Below are positions 53,903 to 62,478 of a stretch of DNA of 64,000 nucleotides, piece after piece. The notes under the pieces were generated by a model. The model saw only the letters and a list, made by a program, of their open reading frames with translations, was not told the DNA's origin and searched no databases. The stretch is from Allobosea sp. Root483D1. Its GTDB lineage: Bacteria > Pseudomonadota > Alphaproteobacteria > Rhizobiales > Beijerinckiaceae. Position 1 is the stretch's first letter. Each line of letters begins with the position of its first letter. The position numbers and the translations under genes were made by a program. The stretch spans positions 153,481-217,480 of the forward strand of contig NZ_LMJW01000001.1 of assembly GCF_001429505.1 (NCBI RefSeq). Reading direction: 5' to 3'.

Positions 53903-55576
53903 TCACCCCTCGACCAGCCGCCGCGCGATCACCTGCGCCTGGATCTCGGCTGCGCCCTCGAAGATGTTGAGGATGCGGGCGTCGCAGAGCACGCGGCTGA
54001 CCGGGTATTCCAGCGCAAAGCCGTTGCCGCCATGGATCTGCAGCGCATTGTCGGCCGCCGCCCAGGCAACGCGGGCGCCCAACAATTTGGCCATACCGGC
54101 CTCGAGATCGCAGCGCCGACCGGCATCCTTCTCGCGCGCGGCGAAATAGGTGAGCTGGCGGGCGATGACGAGCTCGGCCGCCATCATCGCGAGCTTGTCG
54201 GCGACGCGCGGGAAGGCGATCAGCGGCTTGCCGAACTGGAGGCGCTCCTGAGCGTAGCGCAGACCGAGATCGAAGGCGCATTGCGCGACGCCGAGCGCGC
54301 GCGCCGCGGTCTGGATGCGTGCCGCCTCGAAAGTCTGCATCAACTGCTTGAAGCCCTGACCCTCGACGCCGCCGAGCAGGTTCTCCCCCTTGACCTCGAA
54401 ACCGTCGAAGGCGAGCTCGTATTCCTTCATGCCGCGATAGCCGAGCACCTCGATCTCGCCGCCGGTCAGGCCCTCGACCGGGAACGGATCGGCATCGGTT
54501 CCGCGCGGCTTTTCGGCGATCAGCATGGAGAGGCCACGATAGCCCGGCGCGTCGGGATCTGTGCGCACCAGCAGCGTCATGATGTCGGCACGGACCGGAT
54601 GGGTGATCCAGGTCTTGTTGCCATGGACCTTCCAGCTGGCGCCGTCCTTCACCGCCTTGGTGCGCAGCGAGGCGAGATCGGAGCCGGTATTGGGCTCGGT
54701 GAAGACGGCGGTCGGCAGGATCTCGCCGGAGGCGATCTTCGGCAGCCAATGGGCCTTCTGCTCGTCGGTGCCGCCGTTGAGGATCAACTCGGCGGCGATC
54801 TCGGAGCGGGTGCCGAGCGAGCCGACGCCGATATAGCCGCGCGAAAGCTCCTCGGAAACGACGCACATCGAGACCTTCGACAGGCCCATGCCGCCGAACT
54901 CCTCGGGGATGGTCAGGCCGAAGACGCCGAGCTCGGCCATCTGCTCGACCACCGGCATCGGGATGTATTCGTTCTGCAGGTGCCATTCATGCGCATGCGG
55001 CGTGACCTGCTGCTCGCAGAAGCGGCGCATCTCGGAGCGGATCGCTTCCAGCGTCTCGTCGAGACCGGGATCGCCGACGCTGGCGAGCCCCTGGCTCTGG
55101 CTGAACAGCGCAACGAAGCGGGCGCGGTTCTCGGGCGTGTTGCCCTCGGCGATCAGCGCTTCGGCCGCATCCGAGCAGGCGGCGGCGACGGCCTTGGCCG
55201 TGAGGCCGAGCGACGGCAGACGGACGATCTCGCCTTGGCTCATCGGGATGCCGCCGAAGATCTGCGCGGCATATTCGCCGGCGCCGATCCGGATGGCGTA
55301 ATCCTCGATCGCGCCGTAGCGATCCTCGGCCTGGAGCCGCTCGCCATAGGCTTTCAGCTCGCGCAGCGCCATCACATAGGTCGCGAGCCAGGAGAGGCCG
55401 TGGGCGGCGTGCTGCTCCTGCTCCAGCTTCGACGAGGAGATCCGGCCGTCGGCCAGCACCTTCTGCCTGACGGCGGCGATTGCCTCCTCCAGCAAAGCCT
55501 CGAAACCGGGCAAGGCGGCAGCGATCAACGCGACGGCATTGGCTTCGGAATCGGCCTTGAAGGCGGTGGCATTCAT
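53903..55576 (-). CDS. mcd: acyl-CoA dehydrogenase, probable (2S)-methylsuccinyl-CoA dehydrogenase
   Basis: The 557-residue flavoenzyme has an N-terminal domain of about 170 residues before the acyl-CoA dehydrogenase fold, as in Mcd/MeaC of the ethylmalonyl-CoA pathway. Its signatures HGLSWLATYVMALRELKAYG, FGGIPMSQGEIVRLPS and ELSRGYIGVGSLGTRSEIAA agree with my recollection of Rhodobacter and Methylobacterium Mcd. FTEPNTGSDLASL (FAD/substrate) and IHGGNGFALEYPV plus NIFEGAAEIQAQ are the family C-terminal motifs. It oxidises methylsuccinyl-CoA to mesaconyl-CoA during acetyl-CoA assimilation. No other pathway gene is nearby. Confidence 0.82.
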   Translation of the reverse strand: MNATAFKADSEANAVALIAAALPGFEALLEEAIAAVRQKVLADGRISSSKLEQEQHAAHGLSWLATYVMALRELKAYGERLQAEDRYGAIEDYAIRIGAGEYAAQIFGGIPMSQGEIVRLPSLGLTAKAVAAACSDAAEALIAEGNTPENRARFVALFSQSQGLASVGDPGLDETLEAIRSEMRRFCEQQVTPHAHEWHLQNEYIPMPVVEQMAELGVFGLTIPEEFGGMGLSKVSMCVVSEELSRGYIGVGSLGTRSEIAAELILNGGTDEQKAHWLPKIASGEILPTAVFTEPNTGSDLASLRTKAVKDGASWKVHGNKTWITHPVRADIMTLLVRTDPDAPGYRGLSMLIAEKPRGTDADPFPVEGLTGGEIEVLGYRGMKEYELAFDGFEVKGENLLGGVEGQGFKQLMQTFEAARIQTAARALGVAQCAFDLGLRYAQERLQFGKPLIAFPRVADKLAMMAAELVIARQLTYFAAREKDAGRRCDLEAGMAKLLGARVAWAAADNALQIHGGNGFALEYPVSRVLCDARILNIFEGAAEIQAQVIARRLVEG

Positions 55577-55707
55577 GTCTCTCTCCCTTTGTTGCGGCGC
55601 AGCATAAGGGAAGACTGGCGGATCGCGAAAGCCGTCTTTTGGCGAAGGCCCGAGGTGGCGGGCGCCGGGCGTTAACCCCCCTTCAACCCTGACAAGGGAT
55701 TATCCGA

Positions 55708-57075
55708 GTGTCGCGAATTTGCATCATCGGATTCGCGGTCACTCAACTTTCGTCTTTCGGCAACGAGGGCCAGGGTCAGTTGCGTCTGCGTCGGCGATCG
55801 AAGCGAATGGGCTGGCAGAAGCTGCGCTGGGCGCTGGCGACCGTCGCCCCCTGGGCGCTCTCGGCCGGCATGCTGGTCTCCTTCACCGCCTCGGCCGGGC
55901 AGAAGCCCGATACGCTCGGCCCGCCGGGCTCGCTGATCCCTCGCACCGCGCCCGGCGCGCTCTCCGATCTCGCGGAAGGCCCGTCCCTGCTTGTTGCCGC
56001 CAGCGCCTTCCACATGCCGGAGCGCGCCTATGCCCGCCTGATCCAGCCGGCGCGCCTCTCCTTCGAGACGCCCGAGCGGACCTTCGCGATCGATCCGCGC
56101 CAGCCGCGCGAGGACATGAAGCGCACCGCCAATGCCTTCCCGCAGGTCGACCGCAGCAGCAAGGGCGACCCGCTCGTCGGCCTGCGCCCCACTCTCAGCC
56201 GCAACGGCCCGCCCGGCGAGTTCGAACGCGTCGTCTTCGGCGACACCGAGCCGGGGCTGATCTCGGCCGGCTTCTCGCTCGACGCGCTGGAAAGCCCGGA
56301 GGAGCCGCCGCTCGGCTTCGAGCCCTTCCTGCGCGACGAGGGCGTCACCGACCCGGCTCTGTCCGATTCCTCGCCGACGGCGGTGCCGAAGAGCATCGGC
56401 TCGCCGCGCCATGGCGAACTCGCCCCGGAAAGCCTCGACGGCGCGACACCGAACGTTCCCGCCGCGCTCGGCCAGTCCTCCAGCACGCCGGCGGCCACCG
56501 GCATGGCGGGCACGACCTCGGCGACGCCGATGCAGATGGCGCCCGTCGCCGGCGAACCGAAATCGCGCAGCCGCGTCGCCAAGTCGGAGCGCGGGGCAAC
56601 CACGGACCTGCGCACCGTCGATCCCGCCGAGAAGCAGATCTACACCAGCCTGATCGCGCCCGAGAACATGGCCAAGGAGCAGCGCTGCCTGGCCGAAGCC
56701 GTCTATTTCGAGGCGCGCTCGGAGGGCGAGCAGGGCCGCGCCGCGGTAGCGCAGGTGGTGCTCAACCGGGTCAAGAGCGGGCTCTACCCGAACACGGTCT
56801 GCGGCGCGGTCTATCAGAACGCCAGCCGCCACCTCGCCTGCCAGTTCACTTTCGCCTGCGAAGGCAAGTCGCTGCGCATCACCGAGCCCGGCCCCTGGCG
56901 CGACGCCACCCGCATCGCCCGCGAGGTCTATGACGGAACGACCTATCTGGCGGAAGTCGGCGCCTCGACGCATTACCACGCCGACTATGTCCGGCCGTAC
57001 TGGGCGCGCAAGCTGAAGAAGATGGACACGATCGGCCGGCATGTCTTCTACAAGCTCAGGCCGGGGCAGACGTAG
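55708..57075 (+). CDS. cell wall hydrolase, SleB family
   Basis: The protein of up to 455 residues has a basic and hydrophobic N-terminus (RLRRRSKRMGWQKLR, then a single membrane helix), a long Pro/Ser/Ala-rich linker (about 70-315) and a C-terminal SleB hydrolase domain with CLAEAVYFEARSEGEQGRAA, carrying the likely catalytic Glu, VVLNRVKSGLYPNTVCGAVYQ and STHYHADYVRPYW. It should be tethered to the inner membrane and cut peptidoglycan glycan strands. The start may be the GTG at 55708 or the ATG at 55807; neither has a strong ribosome site. Confidence 0.85.
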   Translation: MSRICIIGFAVTQLSSFGNEGQGQLRLRRRSKRMGWQKLRWALATVAPWALSAGMLVSFTASAGQKPDTLGPPGSLIPRTAPGALSDLAEGPSLLVAASAFHMPERAYARLIQPARLSFETPERTFAIDPRQPREDMKRTANAFPQVDRSSKGDPLVGLRPTLSRNGPPGEFERVVFGDTEPGLISAGFSLDALESPEEPPLGFEPFLRDEGVTDPALSDSSPTAVPKSIGSPRHGELAPESLDGATPNVPAALGQSSSTPAATGMAGTTSATPMQMAPVAGEPKSRSRVAKSERGATTDLRTVDPAEKQIYTSLIAPENMAKEQRCLAEAVYFEARSEGEQGRAAVAQVVLNRVKSGLYPNTVCGAVYQNASRHLACQFTFACEGKSLRITEPGPWRDATRIAREVYDGTTYLAEVGASTHYHADYVRPYWARKLKKMDTIGRHVFYKLRPGQT

Positions 57076-57141
57076 TCGTGCGAAACGAATAATTACATGG
57101 CGACGGCAGGCGTTGCGCGAGACTAAACCATGCGTTGGCGA

Positions 57142-58701
57142 TCACTTCTTTGCGGTTACTGAAGCGGGGATTCTTTGCTCGATTGCACCTTCGATCGGCG
57201 CCGAGCCAGAGCCGTATTTGTGACGTTTCAGCTCAACCAATTGCGCAGGCCCGTCGCTGAGCATGATGCCAATTTCGTAGATCAGATGTTTGCCAATAGG
57301 AACTTGAACATACTCGTACATCGAGAACGCTTCATGTTCCTCGACATGTCGAACGGAAATGACCACACCGCCTTCCATAAATTTGGGCTGCAGCAGTGTC
57401 ATGCGATCGGATTTTTGAGCGGTCGCATTGCCTAAGAGCACACCAAAGAAGCGCTCCCTCGCCTTCAGATCAGAAGATTTCACCATGCGCCGCGCAAGGT
57501 GGCGAATAATCGACCACACCGATCCATCGGCTTCTTTGAAGTGCGCCAAATCAGAAATAGTTATCGGAATGTGCGCGCTATTGATCCCCAAAGCGAGTTG
57601 CCGGTCTGTGAGCGTCAGATGCACACTTATCCCGTAAACCTTGGCAAGATCAGGTGCCGGTTCACCAGAGAGCAACGATTCCGAAAGATCTACATCGAGC
57701 GTGGCCAGGCGTCCTACAATGCCCAAATCATCAGATCGCGGCCGTTCGGAAACGCTCCAGCCATTGTCGACAAGCTGCTTTCGCACGCCTAACTTGAACA
57801 TTTCCGCCGAAGCCTGGTCGGTTTCCGGTACAAATAGAACGGCCGCCCCATTGCGGCGCAGAATGCGTCGACTGCTTTCGTCGCTGATACTGTTGAGGCC
57901 TTGAAAAACAGTGTCTTCGAAGCCTTTTGCTGTGCCGTGGGCGCCAAAACGCCACCCGAGACGCGGAAACGAATGGAGTTCGCGGGCGCGCTCGAAAATC
58001 TTTGCCCAGGCTGCAGATGGATTCCCCCTGCCAGCCGATCGTAAGAAGACCGTGGCACCCATTTTCCGAACATGTGGGCTGAGCCACGTCCAGTTGAGCC
58101 CCAACAACAATAGCAGATCGCGAGCGGCTGACCCTGGTTCGCGCGCCCAACCAAGTTCCGGAACAATAATCGTCGGCCGATCATCCGCCATCAGATCGAG
58201 TAAAGCTGGCGTTCGCCGTAAGCGGGTTTCAGCAATAGACACAACACGAATCGCGTGACCGGGCACAGGCAGCGATGCCATGCCTGCCTCCAGAACGAAG
58301 GCAGGTCGATCTGGGTCCGCAAGCTGAGCGTGAAACTCGTTCGTCTCGCCGTGGTGGTAGACCGCTACATCGCAAAGCTGCAAGAGGTCTGGCAACCAGC
58401 GGGGACTTTCCAAATCTGGCGCGAGCAAGATGTGAAGCTCGGCTCTTGGCGGCTGGACCGGATGATCTCGGATGACATCGTCGAAAAGGGTCCTATTGTC
58501 CCGCTTAATTTTGCTGATGTCCAAAGGGCTGAAGAGCATACCACGAAGGTCTTGCCCCCTTACATCTGCACCGTCGATGCTGGTTCCGATGTAGAATGTA
58601 GCAGGATCGAAACCCGCGACCTTCGCCAGTTCGCGAAGGTCAATCGTGGGCGCGTCAACAATTGCATCGATCGCCGCGAGCCAGTGCTTGCGCTCTTTCA
58701 C
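57142..58701 (-). CDS. hypothetical protein, 519 aa, part of an unrecognised two-gene unit
   Basis: I do not recognise this protein. The N-terminal helix (about 1-35) leads to FYIGTSIDGADVRGQDLRGM. Residues about 85-220 look like an alpha/beta domain (AELHILLAPDLESPRWLPDL, PAFVLEAGMASLPVPGHAIR, RPTIIVPELGW), the middle has ATVFLRSAGRGNPSAAW, and the C-terminal third has GISVHLTLTDRQLALGINS, RERFFGVLLGN and ALVELK-like strands. No signal peptide, membrane segment, Walker motif or clear catalytic triad is seen. It overlaps the upstream 264-residue gene by four bases. The DNA is visibly AT-richer than its neighbours, suggesting recent acquisition. Confidence 0.75.
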   Translation of the reverse strand: MKERKHWLAAIDAIVDAPTIDLRELAKVAGFDPATFYIGTSIDGADVRGQDLRGMLFSPLDISKIKRDNRTLFDDVIRDHPVQPPRAELHILLAPDLESPRWLPDLLQLCDVAVYHHGETNEFHAQLADPDRPAFVLEAGMASLPVPGHAIRVVSIAETRLRRTPALLDLMADDRPTIIVPELGWAREPGSAARDLLLLLGLNWTWLSPHVRKMGATVFLRSAGRGNPSAAWAKIFERARELHSFPRLGWRFGAHGTAKGFEDTVFQGLNSISDESSRRILRRNGAAVLFVPETDQASAEMFKLGVRKQLVDNGWSVSERPRSDDLGIVGRLATLDVDLSESLLSGEPAPDLAKVYGISVHLTLTDRQLALGINSAHIPITISDLAHFKEADGSVWSIIRHLARRMVKSSDLKARERFFGVLLGNATAQKSDRMTLLQPKFMEGGVVISVRHVEEHEAFSMYEYVQVPIGKHLIYEIGIMLSDGPAQLVELKRHKYGSGSAPIEGAIEQRIPASVTAKK

Positions 58702-59492
58702 GCCTGGCTCTCCGCTATGATGGCCGACAAGGTGATCGTGGCGTAAGGATCGTCAATCGGCCCGTTGAGTAAGCCAGCTTCCATAAGTCGATTACGGATC
58801 ACCGCTTCCGCTGCAATTCGCTTGTTCGTGACCCACGGGACACCGGATTTTCGGTGAATAACTGGAAAATCGAGGTCTTCTCGTCTGCATCTGAGCTCAA
58901 CGCGTATGCTCGGCTCAATACCCTTGGAGCGGTCGGGTCGCTCATCACGAACGGATAGCAGGCTGCTTCGCATCGCATTCCATGGGTGACCTGACAGCGC
59001 ATCGCTTGAAGCTGGAGAGATTGCCCAGGCGTATTCGCCATCGCGAGTCTTAATCTGCGATACCGCCATGCTCTTGGACGCGGACACTATCCGGGTTGTG
59101 TCTTCACTGGCCTTCGAAGCCGACATGCCAACAGCCGCCTTGAAGCGGGCCTTCAATCCGTTTTCCGCAAGGCTTGTTGAAGCTTCGACACCTGCTTGAG
59201 CTTTGAGGCGTGTGGAGATCGTTCGCGCACGCGTTACTTTTGTATTGTCGGTGTCGCGACGAACGGACGAAATGACGACGCTGGCAGGTTCTGAAGAAGG
59301 CACAATTACCACCACCTCCACCCTTCTGAGCCGAAGTTCGAAGCGAACTGGGGACTCCGCCTCTTCTCCAATTCGGCCGGTTGCAAATGACACGTCGACG
59401 TGGAGTTCGGATACCTCCTGCGCAACAGAAAATTGCTTATGCCAGGAATCAAGACTTGCGACCTCAGCGAGCGCCCTTTTTCGGTTGTCCAT
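58698..59492 (-). CDS. hypothetical protein, 264 aa, first gene of the unrecognised unit
   Basis: The protein starts MDNRKRALAEVASLDSWHKQ. A beta-rich part follows (SELHVDVSFATGRI, RFELRLRRVEVVVIVPSS), then a Ser/Ala/Lys-rich helical stretch (about 85-150, with ASTSLAENGLKARFKAAVG) and a C-terminal basic segment. No known domain, signal or membrane segment is visible. The ATG at 59492 follows GGGAGGGCAGC and is preferred over an ATG 18 bases upstream. Its stop overlaps the start of the 519-residue gene (ATGA), so the two are made together. Confidence 0.7.
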   Translation of the reverse strand: MDNRKRALAEVASLDSWHKQFSVAQEVSELHVDVSFATGRIGEEAESPVRFELRLRRVEVVVIVPSSEPASVVISSVRRDTDNTKVTRARTISTRLKAQAGVEASTSLAENGLKARFKAAVGMSASKASEDTTRIVSASKSMAVSQIKTRDGEYAWAISPASSDALSGHPWNAMRSSLLSVRDERPDRSKGIEPSIRVELRCRREDLDFPVIHRKSGVPWVTNKRIAAEAVIRNRLMEAGLLNGPIDDPYATITLSAIIAESQA

Positions 59493-59577
59493 GCTGCCCT
59501 CCCAGCCCATGTCGATGTGATATCACGACCCGCCGTCGGGTCGTGTTGAAATGCGCGCGCGCGACATTATCCGCGCT

Positions 59578-59760
59578 ATGGCCGACTTCCTCGACGCCGC
59601 GCTGATTTTCGATCCGGATACCCGCACGGCTGACGTCGAGCTGGGTGAGGACGGCGATCTGCTGCTCGACGAGACGGCGCTCACCCCCCATGCTGATCTG
59701 GCTCGGCTCGGATCGGCGAACCACCGGCGGCCGAATAATCCACGGCCATAGTAATGGTCG
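59578..59760 (+). pseudogene. Mu-like phage gp46 remnant with frameshift
   Basis: The first frame reads MADFLDAALIFDPDTRTADV then ELGEDGDLLLDETALTP, and the continuation MLIWLGSDRRTT is in the next frame. Joined, they match the N-terminal half of Mu-like tail protein GP46 (a DGDL segment followed by the LxxxLGSDRR motif), recalled from the family. The frame breaks in a run of six C at 59684-59689; one C fewer restores it. The C-terminal half is missing. It is likely a prophage scrap; no other phage gene is seen beside it. Confidence 0.6.
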
Positions 59761-59953
59761 GTGCCCCAATACGGCAGTCGAGATAGAGCAGAGTGCCCCG
59801 CCGATCCAAGCGCCGGATTCGTTCAAAGACCAGCGCCAGAAGGCGGGCGCATCCAAATTGCCCTAACTCTCGTAATTGCCCCAACCAGCCGCAGCGTTTT
59901 CCGCCCTGACGGCCGCAAGCAGCACAACGATCTGCTGTGTTGGAGCGCCCCTC

Positions 59954-60145
59954 ATGGACCACGACAGAATTCGACAGGCTCAGGTCTTGCGTGTGAAAGC
60001 CTTGAAGTGCCGCCGCTGGGCCGCCACGGCCTGCGACCGCGAGATAGAGGCCCGCCTGACGGCGATGGCGAGCGCCTATGAGGGGCAGGCGGACGCCCTC
60101 GAACAGGACGCTGCCGCACCCGGCTGGACGCAGCAGGGACGATAG
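59954..60145 (+). CDS. small conserved protein, 63 aa
   Basis: The product starts MDHDRIRQAQVLRVKALKCR and goes on with AATACDREIEARLTAMASAYEGQADALEQ, a helical pair resembling small proteins common in Rhizobiales that have a charged first helix and a D(x)E(I/V)xxxLxxMAxxYE pattern. The function is unknown. The ribosome site is weak (GGAGCGCCCCTC), and a longer frame upstream would add residues that look random. It lies in the accessory region after the gp46 remnant. Confidence 0.5.
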   Translation: MDHDRIRQAQVLRVKALKCRRWAATACDREIEARLTAMASAYEGQADALEQDAAAPGWTQQGR

Positions 60146-60260
60146 GCGCGCAACGCGGCTATGGCCGGTCTCGAGGCGCCGTCGGTGCCTGCGCTGGTGG
60201 GCCCGCGCATGGCAAAACCGCCCTGAGGCGATCTTGGCCAGATGCCTCGCCAGAACGCCT

Positions 60261-60542
60261 CTATTCGCCGTAGAGCACCGAGTGCCGCGCCGCTGCGAGG
60301 CTGTCGACCTGGCCCTTCCCGATCTTCTCGGGGTCGTAGAGCCAGCAGATCTCCTCGCCCTCGTTCGTCATCCGGCCCTGGGCGAGCTCTGCACCGGCAT
60401 AGCCTGCTTCGCGCAGGTCGCGCCTGAGCCGGCGAGAGTCCCATCTGATCGCGGCATAGCCGAAGGCGTCATTATCGAGGACGAACCCGTCCTCCTTGAT
60501 CCGCAGGAGGGCGTTCGTGATGTCTTGCGCTGAGTATGTCAT
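60261..60542 (-). CDS. hypothetical protein, 93 aa
   Basis: The small soluble protein starts MTYSAQDITNALLRIKEDGF and contains a likely winged or helical fold with AIRWDSRRLRRDLREAGYAG and ICWLYDPEKIGKG. No family is recognised. The ATG at 60542 ends the accessory island on this side. The codon use looks typical of the genome. Confidence 0.55.
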   Translation of the reverse strand: MTYSAQDITNALLRIKEDGFVLDNDAFGYAAIRWDSRRLRRDLREAGYAGAELAQGRMTNEGEEICWLYDPEKIGKGQVDSLAAARHSVLYGE

Positions 60543-61019
60543 GGCCTGTTCTGGGCTGTGATGACGCTCCTCTAGCCCGCTGGCTCTTGGCCAACCGATA
60601 CGGATTTAGCTCGCATTTTAGCGACCGGCCGATTTCGCGCCTCGGTTGATCCGGTCCTTCGGCGAGCCTGCCCTACCGGACCCTGCACTGATGATCGAGC
60701 GCTGTCGCCGGCTGCGGCAACGCTGGTGCAATCAACCATCTTTACAGCGAAAAGATGGTGCGAGACGCCCGGCATCTGCGCGCAACCGTGACCGTATTGC
60801 CTAGCTGGGGAAAGCCAACCGAACCTCAGCCAGAGCAGACCGAGTTCATCGCCAACAGGCGGTGCGCATACAGCGAATAAGAGCCCCTTTCAGAATCCTG
60901 CGGACCCGGAGCCTTGAATGCTTTCTTGCAGCAGAACCGAGAAACTGGTCACGGCATCACGCGGAAACGGCCGTGGCTGCTTGTCAATTCACGCTTTCCC
61001 GAACGAGGCGGTCGATCAC
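60543..61019. other. non-coding stretch before the MipA gene
   Basis: This gap of 477 bases shows no convincing gene, RNA or repeat. It lies at the right border of the accessory island and must hold the promoters of the flanking divergent genes, but I could not pick a clear motif. Confidence 0.5.
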
Positions 61020-61946
61020 ATGCCGGCCAAACCTGCCGGCAGGGTGAAGCGGCGACGGGTCGGGAACCGGGTTCGGATGGCGGGCTTTGCGATCGTGTTC
61101 CCGATGTCGGCTGCTGCCGCCGCCGCGGAGCTGGTGCGGCCTGCTGCTTCGACCATCCCCAAGACCGCAGCGAAAAAGCCGGACTGGACGGTCGAGCTCG
61201 GCGCGTTTGGCCTGTTCTCGCCGAAGTTCTTCGGCGCCAAGGACTCCAAATTCTCGGCGCTGCCCTATGTATCGATCAAATACAAAGACATCGCCTTCGC
61301 ATCGATCGACAGGGGCATCGGGGTCAATGTCTTCTCGACGAACGGCTTCACGGCGGGAGCGTTCGTGAACTATCGGCCTGGGCGCGAGGTGAAGGAGAGC
61401 AGGCGATATCTGACCGGGCTCGGCGACGTCGACCCGACCCTCAGCGCCGGTGCGTTCCTCAAATATGATTATGGACGGTTCTTCTCCACGCAGATCACGC
61501 TCAGCAAGGGCATCGCGTCGATTGGCGACAACAAGACCAAGATCAACGCCATGGGGTTTCTGGAGAAAAGCAAGGGCGATCTCGGCACGCGCATAGACTG
61601 GAGTGCCGATGTACGGATGCCGCTGCTCGACAACCGGCTTCACCTGTCCGTAGGCCCCCGCGTCAGCTTCTTCGACAAGGAATACGCGGAAGCCGCGTAT
61701 GGGATCACGGTCAATCAGGCGCTCGCATCCGGCTACCGAGCCTACAAGGCGAAAGGCGGCATCGGCGGAGTCGGCGTCGGCGGCAGCGCGCGCTATCGCC
61801 TGACAGACAACATCTCCGCGACCGCTTTCGGCAGCTATACCAGAATCGTCGGTGACGCCGCCAAGTCGCCGCTCGTGACCGGGCCAGGCGGCTCCAAGGA
61901 CCAGTTCAAGGCAGGCGTTGGGCTGACTTACCAATTTGGCCTGTAA
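61020..61946 (+). CDS. MipA/OmpV family outer membrane protein
   Basis: The 308-residue protein has a basic start and a signal segment (RMAGFAIVFPMSAAAAAAE), then beta-barrel strands of the MipA/OmpV type: WTVELGAFGLFSPKFFGAKD, LPYVSIKYKDIAFAS, LHLSVGPRVSFFDKEYAEA and the C-terminal FKAGVGLTYQFGL ending in the hydrophobic residue pattern of outer membrane barrels. The family includes MltA-interacting scaffold proteins. The ATG at 61020 has GAGG upstream at some distance; an ATG at 61077 is an alternative. Confidence 0.85.
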   Translation: MPAKPAGRVKRRRVGNRVRMAGFAIVFPMSAAAAAAELVRPAASTIPKTAAKKPDWTVELGAFGLFSPKFFGAKDSKFSALPYVSIKYKDIAFASIDRGIGVNVFSTNGFTAGAFVNYRPGREVKESRRYLTGLGDVDPTLSAGAFLKYDYGRFFSTQITLSKGIASIGDNKTKINAMGFLEKSKGDLGTRIDWSADVRMPLLDNRLHLSVGPRVSFFDKEYAEAAYGITVNQALASGYRAYKAKGGIGGVGVGGSARYRLTDNISATAFGSYTRIVGDAAKSPLVTGPGGSKDQFKAGVGLTYQFGL

Positions 61947-62025
61947 GATCGGCTTGTCCCGGGGTTCGAGGCTCCTGCGTGACCCTGCCGTACGGCAAGC
62001 GGCGATCGAAATCGGGCTCATCTCG

Positions 62026-62050
62026 CGAACAATTCAGCCGCCTGCGCGTT
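62026..62050 (+). promoter_or_regulatory. candidate general-stress (EcfG-type) promoter of the csbD gene
   Basis: CGAAC (62026-62030), 16 bases, then CGTT (62047-62050), 37 bases before the csbD start. It matches the alphaproteobacterial EcfG consensus GGAAC-N16/17-CGTT except for the first base. CsbD-type genes are common members of that regulon. Confidence 0.55.
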
Positions 62051-62087
62051 TCCTCATCACACCCATTACGAATATGAGGAGCGTCCG

Positions 62088-62294
62088 ATGGACTGGAACC
62101 GCGTCGAAGGAAACTGGAAGCAGCTCAAGGGCAAGGTCAAGGAGCAGTGGGGCAAGCTGACCGATGACGATCTCGATGTCATCGCCGGCAAGCGCGACCA
62201 GCTCGAAGGCAAGATCCAGGAGCGTTACGGCATCGAGAAGGACAAGGTCCGCACCGATGTCGACGACTGGTACGGCCGTCAGACCTGGCACTGA
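62088..62294 (+). CDS. CsbD family stress-response protein
   Basis: The 68-residue hydrophilic protein reads MDWNRVEGNWKQLKGKVKEQ, then WGKLTDDDLDVIAGKRDQLEGKIQ and YGIEKDKVRTDVDDW, the standard CsbD pattern. CsbD proteins are abundant under general stress; their molecular role is unknown. AGGAG lies before the ATG at 62088. A strong terminator follows, and a stress-type promoter lies upstream. Confidence 0.95.
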   Translation: MDWNRVEGNWKQLKGKVKEQWGKLTDDDLDVIAGKRDQLEGKIQERYGIEKDKVRTDVDDWYGRQTWH

Positions 62295-62342
62295 CCGTTC
62301 ACGGTCGGTGCACGCTGCTAAACGGGCATGACCGTTGAAGGA

Positions 62343-62375
62343 AGGCCCCGCCGGCTCGCACCGGCGGGGCCTTTC
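62343..62375 (+). terminator. terminator after csbD
   Basis: AAGGCCCCGCCGG (62343-62355) pairs with CCGGCGGGGCCTT (62362-62374) around CTCGCA; TTTCGTTT follows. The 13-bp stem is perfect, 49 bases after the csbD stop. Confidence 0.88.
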
Positions 62376-62393
62376 GTTTGCCTGGACCATACC

Positions 62394-62411
62394 CGTCATC
62401 GCAACGTCACC
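62394..62411 (+). promoter_or_regulatory. weak Pho box upstream of pstS
   Basis: CCGTCAT (62394-62400) and ACGTCAC (62405-62411) are spaced by four bases, as in the PhoB box CTGTCAT-N4-CTGTCAT, about 67 bases before the pstS start. The first half fits in six of seven positions, the second in only four. Confidence 0.35.
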
Positions 62412-62478
62412 GCCCCGCCCTAGCGTCGCCTTTGTCCATCATGGCCCGCTGGCGGCCTCGATACGGGTGAGAGACGAT

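Noticed and set aside
57142..58701. Pentapeptide-repeat protein call for the 519-aa product
   Set aside because: Only a single stretch near residues 40-55 (GADVRGQDLRGM) resembles the repeat; there is no continued five-residue periodicity.
59464..59856. Minus-strand frame over the gp46 remnant
   Set aside because: The product resembles nothing, and the plus strand carries a recognisable phage sequence once the frameshift is repaired.
60078..60533. Open frame on the plus strand opposite the 93-aa gene
   Set aside because: It has no start signal, no domain and overlaps the better-supported minus-strand gene.
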